Assembly (NCBI GenBank): GCA_043814315.1
Contig: JBDRKE010000030.1
Location: 1-30,176, forward strand
Source of the DNA: JBDRKE01 sp043814315
Lineage (GTDB): Bacteria > Omnitrophota > Gorgyraeia > Gygaellales > Profunditerraquicolaceae
Reading direction: 5' to 3'
DNA: 30,176 nucleotides
Shown: in pieces, positions 8,014 to 15,021 of the stretch
Layout of the letters: the number at the start of each line of letters is the position of its first letter
Position numbering within the stretch: the stretch's first letter is position 1
Translations under genes and position numbers: made by a program
Notes under the pieces: generated by a model
Told to the model about the DNA's origin: nothing
What the model saw: only the letters and a program-made list of their open reading frames with translations
Database searches by the model: none

Positions 8014-8856
8014 TTACCTTTGTAATTTTGCCGCTTCAACGAGATTACGCATCAGCATGGTTACGGTTAAAGGGCCTACGCCTCCGGGAACCGGCGTCAT
8101 CCATGCAGCACGATTCTGGGCTTCTTCAAATTCTACGTCTCCCACGATCTTATCCGCCACGCGGTTAATACCCACATCAATAACCACTGCGCCTTCCCGG
8201 ATCCATTCTCCTTTAATAAGGCCTGCCTTGCCAACGGCAACTATTAAGACTTCTGCCTTTCTTACATGTTCCTCTAATTTGCCCGCTTTGCTTGTGCCGA
8301 TATGGCACACCGTAACCGTAGCCAACTTCTCCAATAGAAGGAGACATAAAGGTTTACCGACTATCTCGCTGTGGCCAACGATGACCGTTTCTTTACCGTA
8401 AAGATCGACGCCGGTTGAATTCAGTAATTCCATCACGGCCGCAGGCGTACAAGGCAGGAGCCTGGATTTTCCAAAAACGATCTTACCTATATTAACCGGG
8501 TGCATCCCTTCACAATCTTTTTCCGGGAGAATAAACTGACTTATTTTTTTGTAATCGATGGAAGCGGGCAAAGGCATCTGGATAATAATGCCATTTACGG
8601 ATTTATCCTGGTTCAATTTCTGGACGAATGCAATAAGCGCATCTTCGCTGATATCCTGACTTAAGTTATGAAATTGATACTCCACGCCCAAGCCCTCAGC
8701 CGTTTTCTTTTGTGATTTGACGTAGCTTTGCGCCCCCGCATTTTCTCCCACCATAATACTAGCTAAGACAGGCTTGATTTTCAAAGCCAGAATCTCATCT
8801 TTTATTTCTTCCTTGAACTTTTCTGCTAACGGCTTACCCTCTAATAATTTTGCCAA
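8014..8856 (-). CDS. folD: FolD, methylene-THF dehydrogenase; cyclohydrolase site degraded
   Basis: FolD is normally a bifunctional NAD(P)-linked 5,10-methylene-THF dehydrogenase/cyclohydrolase. The 280 residues keep the family frame: GIIIQMPLP near 89-97, the nucleotide-binding VIVGHSEIVGKP near 155, and the C-terminal PVPGGVGPLTVTML. The catalytic lysine of the YVxxK motif (human Lys56) is replaced by Gln49 (SYVKSQKK). The aspartate of KDVDG (human Asp125) is Glu116 (KDCEG). Both residues are important for cyclohydrolase activity, so this protein is probably dehydrogenase only. The adjacent fchA would then supply the cyclohydrolase. The start is an unusual TTG at 8856, set by a strong CGGAGG six bases upstream; the next in-frame ATG would delete 34 conserved residues. 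The gene overlaps fchA by 23 bases. Confidence 0.95.
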   Translation of the reverse strand: MAKLLEGKPLAEKFKEEIKDEILALKIKPVLASIMVGENAGAQSYVKSQKKTAEGLGVEYQFHNLSQDISEDALIAFVQKLNQDKSVNGIIIQMPLPASIDYKKISQFILPEKDCEGMHPVNIGKIVFGKSRLLPCTPAAVMELLNSTGVDLYGKETVIVGHSEIVGKPLCLLLLEKLATVTVCHIGTSKAGKLEEHVRKAEVLIVAVGKAGLIKGEWIREGAVVIDVGINRVADKIVGDVEFEEAQNRAAWMTPVPGGVGPLTVTMLMRNLVEAAKLQR

Positions 8857-9394
8857 CTTTAACCTCCGTATCCTGCCTGATTTTATTAACCCATCTTGCC
8901 ATCTTGGTTAATTCTTTTCTCATGGGGGTCGTTAAGGACTTATCATTTAAGGTTCCCAGATTTATTTCAACATTATAACAGGCCGACGCAAAGGCAGACT
9001 CCAAAAGACACGCGGCCACACTAACATCGCTGATAAGACGGATATTCCCTTTTTTGATAAGGGGTGGGCATAATTTTATGGCTTCAACACAAAGACGGCA
9101 CACCTTAAAAGGAATATCTAAAGCGGCTTTTATATTTTTGCTTTTATACGCCGATACGTCTAAATCCACTAAATCTAAGAATTTGCTTCTTAAGTCTTCT
9201 GACTTAAACAGGATTTCTTTCAATTCTTCTTCGAAACGAGCGTATTGAGGTTTACCCAAAGTAAAATTGACCACCATGCTGATAAGGCTGGCCCCCAAGC
9301 CTGCCGTTAACGCGGCCGCAGAACCTCCTCCGGGAGCCGGCACCTTAGCGGCCAAATCGTCTAAATATTGCTTAAGAGTTTTATCGCGATACAT
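8834..9394 (-). CDS. fchA: Methenyltetrahydrofolate cyclohydrolase (FchA)
   Basis: This 186-residue member of the formiminotransferase-cyclodeaminase / methenyl-THF cyclohydrolase family interconverts 10-formyl-THF and 5,10-methenyl-THF in acetogens. The hallmark N-terminal VPAPGGGSAAAL (about 18-29) is present, followed by the all-helical body with the family's K-NI-AAL-IP and AC---N--INL stretches. It lies between fhs and folD and overlaps folD by 23 bases, matching the order of reactions. Since FolD has lost key cyclohydrolase residues, this enzyme is probably the only cyclohydrolase of the pathway here. The stand-alone family can also be cyclodeaminase-like, but context strongly favours the folate role. 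Confidence 0.9.
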   Translation of the reverse strand: MYRDKTLKQYLDDLAAKVPAPGGGSAAALTAGLGASLISMVVNFTLGKPQYARFEEELKEILFKSEDLRSKFLDLVDLDVSAYKSKNIKAALDIPFKVCRLCVEAIKLCPPLIKKGNIRLISDVSVAACLLESAFASACYNVEINLGTLNDKSLTTPMRKELTKMARWVNKIRQDTEVKVGKIIRG

Positions 9395-9400
9395 ATTTTG

Positions 9401-9488
9401 TTAAATTCAAATGTCAAAGCCCAAAATTCAAAACAGGACATGTTTTGTTTTGGATTTGGGATTTTTCATTTTGTCATTCGTGCTTTGG
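9401..9488. repeat. Snapback word-repeat between fhs and fchA (CAAAATTCAAAA word)
   Basis: The left arm carries CAAATGTCAAAGCCCAAAATTCAAAACA. It is centred on an AAAACA-GGACA-TGTTTT hairpin (9430-9446), and the right arm carries the complementary GGATTTGGGATTTTTCATTTTGTCATT. It belongs to the same AAATCC/GGATTT class as the repeats at 13561, 14831 and 21222. Confidence 0.7.
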
Positions 9489-11183
9489 TTAAGACAAACC
9501 TACGATATTTCCTTTCGCGTCGATATCTATCCTTTCTCCCGCGGGATGGCTCGGTAATGCCGGCATTGTTTTCATCTCACCGCAAAGAGGGTATAAAAAT
9601 CCTGCGCCGATGGATGCCCGTATATCTCTTATGGGCAGCGTAAAATCCCTGGGCCTCCCTTTTAGATTGGGATCGTGCGATAAAGAAAGGTGGGTCTTTG
9701 CCATACAGATAGGTAGTTTATCATAACCTTGCTCTGTGTAAACCTTAATTTTTTCTTCTGCCAGAGCCGCGTAGGCGACGTCTTTGGCGCCGTATATTTT
9801 TGTCGCAATAGTCTCAATCTTTTCTTTTACGGAACTATCGACGGAGTAAAGGAATTTAAAACGACTCTTCTCTTTGGCTGCGCGCATGATGCTTTTAGCC
9901 AACTCGACTCCTCCCGAGGAACCCTTGGCCCATACTTCGCTAACGCAGCAATCAAAGGCGCCGAAACTTAAGGCTTTTTTCTTTACAAATTCTATTTCTC
10001 TCTTCGTATCGCAGGTAAATCTATTGATGGCAACCACCACAGGAAGACCAAAGAGAGAAACGTTCTCGATTTGTTTCTGTAAGTTGCAGACACCTTCCCC
10101 AATGGCACCTAAGTCTTCCTGGGTTAAGCAGGGATCCAAGGACTTACCCGCAACAACTTTAAATCTACCGCTATGCGCTTTTAAAGCCCTGACAGAACAG
10201 ACCATAGCTACCGCATGAGGAACCAGGCCGCTCGCGCGGCATTTTATATCAAAAAACTTCTCCGCGCCGCAATCCGCTCCGAAACCGGCTTCTGTCACCA
10301 CATAATCGGACAACGCCAGCGCTATTTTGTCCTCTATAATGGAATTATTTCCGTGGGCGATATTAGCGAAAGGGCCGGCATGCACAAAACAAGGGGTATT
10401 TTCAATGGTCTGAATCAAATTAGGCTTAAGGGCTTCTTTTAAAAGAACGGCCATGGAGCCTGCGACTTTCAAATCTTCGCAGGTTACGGATTTTCCATCT
10501 TGCGTATGGGCCACGACGATTCGGCCTAAACGCTTACGTAAATCCTTTAAGCTAGAACTTAAGGCTAAAATCGCCATTATTTCGGAGGCCACCGTTATAT
10601 CAAAGCCGCTTTCGCGAGGGACACCGTCATCTTTTGAGCCTAATCCGATTTTTATATTTCTTAAAGACCGGTCACTGACATCTACCACCCGTCTCCAGGT
10701 TATGGTATCAGGATTAATGCTAAGCTTATTTCCTTTAAATAGAGAATTATCCAAGAAGGCGGCAGCTAAATTATGCGCCAGGCCCACGGCATGCACATCC
10801 CCCGTAAAATGAAGATTAAAGTCTTCCATGGGCAAAACCTGTGAGTAGCCTCCGCCGGCTGCGCCTCCTTTTATGCCGAAGACAGGCCCCAGAGATGGCT
10901 GCCGGATACAGGTTGAAGTTCGTTTGCCTAATCGATTTAAAGCCATAGAAAGACCTATAGTCGTAACGGTTTTACCTTCCCCCAAAGGCGTGGGCGTAAT
11001 AGCGGTAACCAAAATATATTTACCTGACTTTCTGTTTCTTATTTTATCCAAGAAGCTTAAATCGATCTTGGCCATATAGTTTCCAAACGGAATAAGGTAT
11101 CGCTTACCTATTTTTAATTTTTTGGCTATAATTTGTATCGGAACCTTTTTCGCCTTCTGGGCAATCTTAATATCAGATAACAT
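9489..11183 (-). CDS. fhs: Formate--tetrahydrofolate ligase (Fhs)
   Basis: This ATP-dependent formyl-THF synthetase is the first folate step of the methyl branch. With the start used here it has 564 residues, typical for the family (about 555-560). Recognisable features are TPTPLGEGKTVTTIGL (P-loop, about residues 62-77), RQPSLGPVFGIKGGAAGGG near 95-113, and VVVAINRF near 355. A longer reading adds eight residues (ATG at 11207). The ATG at 11183 is chosen because GGAGG lies about six bases upstream and the family starts with M-SDI-IAQ. The gene overlaps the end of yraN by 11 bases, so the pathway genes appear translationally linked to the preceding housekeeping cluster. Confidence 0.97.
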   Translation of the reverse strand: MLSDIKIAQKAKKVPIQIIAKKLKIGKRYLIPFGNYMAKIDLSFLDKIRNRKSGKYILVTAITPTPLGEGKTVTTIGLSMALNRLGKRTSTCIRQPSLGPVFGIKGGAAGGGYSQVLPMEDFNLHFTGDVHAVGLAHNLAAAFLDNSLFKGNKLSINPDTITWRRVVDVSDRSLRNIKIGLGSKDDGVPRESGFDITVASEIMAILALSSSLKDLRKRLGRIVVAHTQDGKSVTCEDLKVAGSMAVLLKEALKPNLIQTIENTPCFVHAGPFANIAHGNNSIIEDKIALALSDYVVTEAGFGADCGAEKFFDIKCRASGLVPHAVAMVCSVRALKAHSGRFKVVAGKSLDPCLTQEDLGAIGEGVCNLQKQIENVSLFGLPVVVAINRFTCDTKREIEFVKKKALSFGAFDCCVSEVWAKGSSGGVELAKSIMRAAKEKSRFKFLYSVDSSVKEKIETIATKIYGAKDVAYAALAEEKIKVYTEQGYDKLPICMAKTHLSLSHDPNLKGRPRDFTLPIRDIRASIGAGFLYPLCGEMKTMPALPSHPAGERIDIDAKGNIVGLS

Positions 11184-11553
11184 AGGTTTCCTCCAACTCA
11201 AAGGCATTTTTTATTAAATCTAATTTTGGTGGATTTTGTGAATGATCAACGGAAACCACATCGAACCTGGCCCTGCACTCCAAAAGCTTGTATTCCTTAA
11301 GAAACACAAGCGCCGCCTTAGACATCTGTCTCTGTTTAAAAAAAGAAACGGCCTCTTGCGGCGGACCGTACCTGAGAGAGTTTCTTGTTTTGACTTCGAC
11401 GAAACAATGCGTATCCCTATCGAAAGCCACGATATCTATTTCTCCCAGTTTCGTTTTAAAGTTTCTTCGTAAAATCTTATAACCTTTCTCTTTCAGGAAC
11501 TGAACCGCCAGCTCCTCTCCTTTCTGGCCCAGAAATAAGTTTTTTTTCGACAT
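11173..11553 (-). CDS. yraN: YraN/UPF0102 family nuclease-fold protein
   Basis: This 126-residue protein of the UPF0102 (YraN) family has a predicted restriction endonuclease-like fold. The conserved G-xGEELAVxFLxxKGYKI opening is visible at about 10-27. It is followed by the nuclease-like core GEIDIVAFD (about 37-45) and the FVEVKTRNSLRYGPPQEAV block (about 51-69), which provide E, D, and E-x-K residues. The biological role is unsettled; family members are often next to rnhB, rplS and trmD, exactly as here. The last codons overlap the fhs start. No ribosome-binding site is obvious. Confidence 0.92.
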   Translation of the reverse strand: MSKKNLFLGQKGEELAVQFLKEKGYKILRRNFKTKLGEIDIVAFDRDTHCFVEVKTRNSLRYGPPQEAVSFFKQRQMSKAALVFLKEYKLLECRARFDVVSVDHSQNPPKLDLIKNAFELEETYVI

Positions 11554-11568
11554 TATAAAAACAGTCTT

Positions 11569-11693
11569 GAACGCAGATTAACGCACCTGCCTACCGGCAG
11601 GTAGGAACCAAACGCAGATAGTTGCAGATTTAAATCTGCAACTATCTGCGTACCTGCCTTTTAACAGACAGGAAATCTGCGATCATCTGCGTT
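11569..11693. repeat. Nested snapback with a perfect 40-base palindrome (AACGCAGAT word)
   Basis: The outer arms AACGCAGATTAACGCA (11570-11585) and TGCGATCATCTGCGTT (11677-11692) pair with three mismatches. Inside are the hairpin ACCTGCC-TACC-GGCAGGT (11585-11602) and a perfect, loopless palindrome of 20-base arms (11612-11631 and 11632-11651). A weaker CCTG/CAGG hairpin follows (11653-11672). The layout is cruciform-like and fills the 159-base gap between yraN and rnhB. The same words recur at 20168-20215. Confidence 0.8.
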
Positions 11694-11712
11694 AAAGAGT
11701 ATTACTACAATA

Positions 11713-12318
11713 TTAATAGACACAGCAAAAGCTCCTTCTGTGAATGGAAGAAGGGCCGATTTTCTTCAATATGTCTCGGTGCTCTTGTGTGGGATAACCT
11801 TTGTGTTTAATGAACCGGTATTGGGGGTAGACCTTATCGTAGGACGTCATGATGCGATCCCGCGTCACTTTAGCCAGAATGGACGCGCAGGCTATACTCT
11901 TGGATCTGGAATCCCCTTTGACAATGCCTGTATGAGAAAAATCTATGTCTAACGATAAATTCCCGTCCACTATAACGTGTATGCGGCTTGTGTTTTTGGG
12001 TTTTAATTTTACAATCAGACGGGTGACGGCCTGTCGCATGGCTAAGCGCGTGGCCTCTAAAATATTCACGCGGTCGATAATCCGTTCGGACACGACTCCT
12101 ATGCCAAATACACAGTTAAGAATAATTTCCTGAAACGCTTTCTCCCGTGCTTGAACGCTTAATTTCTTGGAATCATCAATGCGATTCCTAAAACGGTAGG
12201 ATTTCAGGGCGACAGCCGCTGCCACAACAGGCCCGGCTAAAGGACCCCGGCCTGCCTCATCAACTCCGATAATTAAATCAAAGCCCTTTTTTTTAAATTT
12301 TCTCTCGAAATAAAGCAC
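11713..12318 (-). CDS. rnhB: Ribonuclease HII (RnhB)
   Basis: RNase HII cleaves the RNA strand of RNA-DNA hybrids and single ribonucleotides in DNA. The 201-residue protein has the diagnostic GVDEAGRGPLAGPVVAAAV (Asp20 and Glu21 catalytic), the third acidic residue in HVIVDGN near 118, and KGDSRSKSIACASILAKVTRDR near 133-154. The C-terminal HKGYPTQEH is also typical. The start codon is GTG at 12318, without a strong ribosome-binding site. It lies between rplS and yraN in the common trmD-rplS-rnhB-yraN order. Confidence 0.97.
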   Translation of the reverse strand: MLYFERKFKKKGFDLIIGVDEAGRGPLAGPVVAAAVALKSYRFRNRIDDSKKLSVQAREKAFQEIILNCVFGIGVVSERIIDRVNILEATRLAMRQAVTRLIVKLKPKNTSRIHVIVDGNLSLDIDFSHTGIVKGDSRSKSIACASILAKVTRDRIMTSYDKVYPQYRFIKHKGYPTQEHRDILKKIGPSSIHRRSFCCVY

Positions 12319-12339
12319 CTTGATTTAAGCTTAATAGCA

Positions 12340-12470
12340 AAAAGGTAGCGTTGAACGGTTTACGGTCGCGTAGCGCGAAACGTTTAACGTCATACGTCAA
12401 TCGTTAAAACCTGCCTGCCCTGTCTGCCGACAGGCAGGCGAGCTGCGCAACCGATAGACGCATAACGGAA
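12340..12470. repeat. Snapback word-repeat with CCTGCC palindrome between rnhB and rplS
   Basis: Words related to CGTTTAACG recur in both orientations: GCGTTGAACGGTTTACG near 12347 and CGAAACGTTTAACG near 12376. They flank GTCGCGTAGCGCG. A CCTGCCTGCC...GGCAGG palindrome follows (12410-12438), with inner stem CCTGTC-TGCC-GACAGG. The rest of the 179-base gap shows no promoter or gene. Confidence 0.65.
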
Positions 12471-12497
12471 TTTGAAATCTGATGGTTAAAGTCTCCG

Positions 12498-12848
12498 CTA
12501 CTCAACTCGAGTCTCGATCTTTGTAGCTTTTTTCCCGACTTTGCCTCTTAAATAGTAAAGCTTGGCCCTTCTTACTTTACCCAGGCGTACGACCTCGATG
12601 CGCTCGATGCTCGGAGAATAAGTAGGGAATACGCGCTCAATCCCTTCGCCGGAAGAAACCTTTCTTACGGTAAAGCTCCCTCTTAGGCCTGAGCCCTGCT
12701 TGGCAATAACCACGCCTTCAAAAGGGTGCAAACGTACCCTGTCAGGGCCTTCGGGAATCTTAACCAAGACCTTGATCGTATCGCCCACGCCGAACTTGGG
12801 AATCTCTTTTTTTGTAAACTCAGCCTCAATCATTTTTATCTTATCCAT
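12498..12848 (-). CDS. rplS: 50S ribosomal protein L19
   Basis: This 116-residue L19 sits at the 30S-50S interface. Family motifs are clear: FGVGDTIKVLVKIPEG (about 19-34), RVHPFEGVVIAKQGSG-RGSFTVRK (about 39-64), the VERVFP-YSPSIE stretch and the C-terminal RRAKLYYLRGKVGKKA (about 93-108). Length is normal. The ribosome-binding site GGGAGA lies eight bases before the ATG. It starts three bases after the trmD stop codon, so the two are co-transcribed. rpsP and rimM, which often precede trmD in bacteria, are absent from this locus. Confidence 0.98.
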   Translation of the reverse strand: MDKIKMIEAEFTKKEIPKFGVGDTIKVLVKIPEGPDRVRLHPFEGVVIAKQGSGLRGSFTVRKVSSGEGIERVFPTYSPSIERIEVVRLGKVRRAKLYYLRGKVGKKATKIETRVE

Positions 12849-12851
12849 GTT

Positions 12852-13553
12852 TTATTTCTCCCTTCTAGAGTTTGAACACAATAGATCCGGCCTTAGCTCC
12901 TTGGTTCTCTTAAGAGCTTCTTTTTTTCTCCAGATCTCTATTTTCTGGTGGTCTCCGGATAAAAGGATCTTGGGCACGGTTTTACCTTTAAAGTCAGCTG
13001 GTCTTGTATATTGAGAATATTCTAATAGATTACCTTTGAATGACTCAAAATTCAAGGAATTTTTATCACCCAGCACTCCGGGCAAGAGCCTGACGACAGC
13101 ATCTACCAGAACCATGGCCGGCAATTCTCCTCCTGTTAAAACATAATCTCCTATGGAAATCTCCTCATCGACCAGATATTTTCTCACCCGCTCATCAACG
13201 CCTTCATAGTGGCCGCAAATTAAGATTAAATGCCGAAACTTGGTTAAACTCTGCGCCATTTTCTGATTTAATTTTTTACCTTGCGGACATAATAAAATAA
13301 CTCGTGATTTGTGATTTGTGATTTCTGATTTGATATGTTCAACGGCATTAAAAATGGGCTCGCAAGCCATTACCATGCCCGAACCTCCCCCAAAGGGGCG
13401 GTCATCCACCTTTTTGTGTTTATGCGTGGTATAATCTCTTAGATTATGTATGCGGATCTTGACTCTCCCTTTGCGTTGTGCCCGCATCATAATAGATTCA
13501 TTCAATACGGGATCAAACATTTTGGGAAAAATCGTTATAATATCAATTCTCAT
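12852..13553 (-). CDS. trmD: tRNA (guanine37-N1)-methyltransferase (TrmD)
   Basis: TrmD methylates G37 of tRNAs reading CNN and related codons, using SAM, and prevents frameshifts. The 233-residue protein shows RIDIITIFPKMF at the N-terminus, DDRPFGGGSGMV (about 51-62) and the trefoil-knot SAM loop GDYVLTGGELPAMVLVDAV (about 132-150). The LLEYSQYTRP segment carries a glutamate in place of the E. coli catalytic aspartate, as in many Gram-positive TrmDs. The ATG at 13553 is chosen over an in-frame TTG at 13559. A surface stretch (13303-13336) is built from a repeated AAATCAC word without disturbing the frame. Confidence 0.97.
   Translation of the reverse strand: MRIDIITIFPKMFDPVLNESIMMRAQRKGRVKIRIHNLRDYTTHKHKKVDDRPFGGGSGMVMACEPIFNAVEHIKSEITNHKSRVILLCPQGKKLNQKMAQSLTKFRHLILICGHYEGVDERVRKYLVDEEISIGDYVLTGGELPAMVLVDAVVRLLPGVLGDKNSLNFESFKGNLLEYSQYTRPADFKGKTVPKILLSGDHQKIEIWRKKEALKRTKELRPDLLCSNSRREK
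13303..13336 (-). repeat. In-frame AAATCAC word-repeat inside trmD
   Basis: On the coding strand the words AAATCAG, AAATCAC, AAATCAC and AAATCAC run in tandem, encoding KSEITNHKS. The segment lies in the variable region between the GGGSGMV loop and the ILLCPQGK strand. Such words make up the intergenic snapbacks of this window, but here they are translated. The protein is only about one residue longer than E. coli TrmD at this point. Confidence 0.55.
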
Positions 13554-13560
13554 ATCCAAT

Positions 13561-13705
13561 TATTAAATCCCAAATCCAAATACTACCAAGTCCAGAATAA
13601 ACCCCGTTAGAAATACCCTACTGCTAACCGTTAGAACAAAATTTCTAACGGGGTAAATCCCAGATCCCAAATCCAAAACTATTTGGGATTTTGAAATTGG
13701 GTTTT
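13561..13705. repeat. Snapback word-repeat with 14-bp CCCCGTTA hairpin downstream of tgt
   Basis: The outer arms carry AAATCCCAAATCCAAA and ATTTGGGATTTTGAAATTGGG. Within them, ACCCCGTTAGAAAT (13601-13614) and ATTTCTAACGGGGT (13641-13654) form a perfect 14-bp stem around a 26-base loop. The loop holds a second half-copy, CTAACCGTTAG. A related hairpin lies on the other side of tgt at 14958-14990. Confidence 0.8.
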
Positions 13706-13711
13706 CTCCTG

Positions 13712-14827
13712 CTAATCAGGTTTATTGTTATATTTGCAAAGAAAATCTTTTCTAAATTCTTCAAACCTATCTTGCCGTATAGCTTCTCTACTCTTATCCA
13801 TTAAATTTAAATAGAAATGCACGTTATGCTGCGACACGAGGCGCAAGCCCAGTATCTCCCCGGTATTAAATAGATGGCGTAAATACGCCCGGCTATAATT
13901 CCTGCAGGCGTAGCAACTGCAGTTTTTATCTAAAGGACTAAAATCTTCTATGTAGGGGGAATTGCGGATGGTGATTTTCCCCTCGCTCGTAAAGGCCGTC
14001 CCGTTCCTTCCGTAGCGCGTGGGCACAACACAATCAAACATATCCACGCCGAGTCCGACAGCCTCGATGATATCCTGCGGTAACCCTACGCCCATAAGGT
14101 ACCGGGGTAAATCCGCTGGCAATAAATCAGCTACGGCATGGACTATATTATATCTTAAATTTTTGGGTTCACCAACGGAAACTCCTCCGATGGCAAACCC
14201 GTCAAAATCCAAATCAAGCATCTGCTTAACGCACTCCTTGCGCAAATCTTCATAGGTAGCTCCCTGAATAATGCCAAAGAGAAACTGCGTTTCTTTGGGT
14301 CTATCGACCACAATGGAACGCCTGGCCCAATCCAAGGTCCGCTGCATGGCTATCTCGGCATAATCCTTGGCGCAAGGATAATGCACGCACTCATCCAACG
14401 GCATCATGATATCAGAACCTAAATCTTTCTGGATCCCCACGACGTCCTCAGGCGTCAGAAAATGTTTCAGACCATCGATATGCGATTGGAACTCAACGCC
14501 TGCGTCGCTGACCTTCCTTAAAAGGGCCAAACTAAAGATCTGGTAACCTCCGCTATCCGTCAAAATCGGCTTATTCCAGGACATAAACTTGTGCAGACTG
14601 CCTGCTTTTCGGATCACGTCTATCCCCGGCCGTAGCAACAAATGATAAGAATTGGATAATACAATCTGCGCTTGAGCCTCTTTTAATTCTTGAACGGATA
14701 AGGCCTTGACGGTCCCTTGCGTCCCCACAGGCATAAAACAAGGCGTCTCGATTTCCCCGCGACTCGTCTTTATTTGACCCAAGCGAGCTTTTGTATTTTT
14801 ATCCTGATGAATGAGATTGAAGAACAT
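13712..14827 (-). CDS. tgt: Queuine/preQ1 tRNA-ribosyltransferase (Tgt)
   Basis: Tgt exchanges guanine-34 of GUN-anticodon tRNAs for preQ1. With the ATG at 14827 it has 371 residues, the normal length. The catalytic aspartate of TDSGGYQ is Asp91 and the nucleophile in MFDCVVPTRYGRNGT is Asp265. The zinc site CSCYAC...H (Cys303, Cys305, Cys308, His334) is intact. The substrate loop GGVSVGEPK replaces the usual GGLAVGE. An upstream TTG at 14851 would add eight non-family residues and is rejected. With queA directly upstream and queH a little further, this forms the late part of queuosine synthesis. Similar palindromic hairpins flank the gene on both sides. Confidence 0.97.
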   Translation of the reverse strand: MFFNLIHQDKNTKARLGQIKTSRGEIETPCFMPVGTQGTVKALSVQELKEAQAQIVLSNSYHLLLRPGIDVIRKAGSLHKFMSWNKPILTDSGGYQIFSLALLRKVSDAGVEFQSHIDGLKHFLTPEDVVGIQKDLGSDIMMPLDECVHYPCAKDYAEIAMQRTLDWARRSIVVDRPKETQFLFGIIQGATYEDLRKECVKQMLDLDFDGFAIGGVSVGEPKNLRYNIVHAVADLLPADLPRYLMGVGLPQDIIEAVGLGVDMFDCVVPTRYGRNGTAFTSEGKITIRNSPYIEDFSPLDKNCSCYACRNYSRAYLRHLFNTGEILGLRLVSQHNVHFYLNLMDKSREAIRQDRFEEFRKDFLCKYNNKPD

Positions 14828-14830
14828 GCC

Positions 14831-15006
14831 TTTTGAAATCCCAAATCTCAAATCCCAAACCCCAAATAAATCCCAAATTCAAAATCCCAATGACCGAAAC
14901 TTGTATGTTTGGAATTTGGAAAATTGGAATTTGTAGTTTATTTGGAATTTGGTGCTTGCCCCGTTAAAAATCGGAGATTTTTAACGGGGCTTGGAATTTG
15001 GAATTT
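14831..15006. repeat. Snapback word-repeat with 15-bp CCCCGTTA hairpin upstream of tgt
   Basis: The left arm is a run of AAATCCCAAATCTCAAATCCC-like words (14838-14890). The right arm runs GGAATTTGGAAAATTGGAATTTG (14921-14943) and continues to 15004. Within it, GCCCCGTTAAAAATC (14958-14972) and GATTTTTAACGGGGC (14976-14990) form a perfect 15-bp stem with a three-base loop. It fills the gap between queA and tgt, leaving no room for a conventional promoter. Confidence 0.8.
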
Positions 15007-15021
15007 ATTCTGCATCCTAAT

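Noticed and set aside
11184..11207. Longer fhs start at 11207
   Set aside because: The ribosome site GGAGG and the family N-terminus both point to the ATG at 11183.
13601..13654. Intrinsic terminator at the 14-bp hairpin after tgt
   Set aside because: No U-run follows on the transcribed strand and the loop is 26 bases. It is better described as a repeat-family palindrome.
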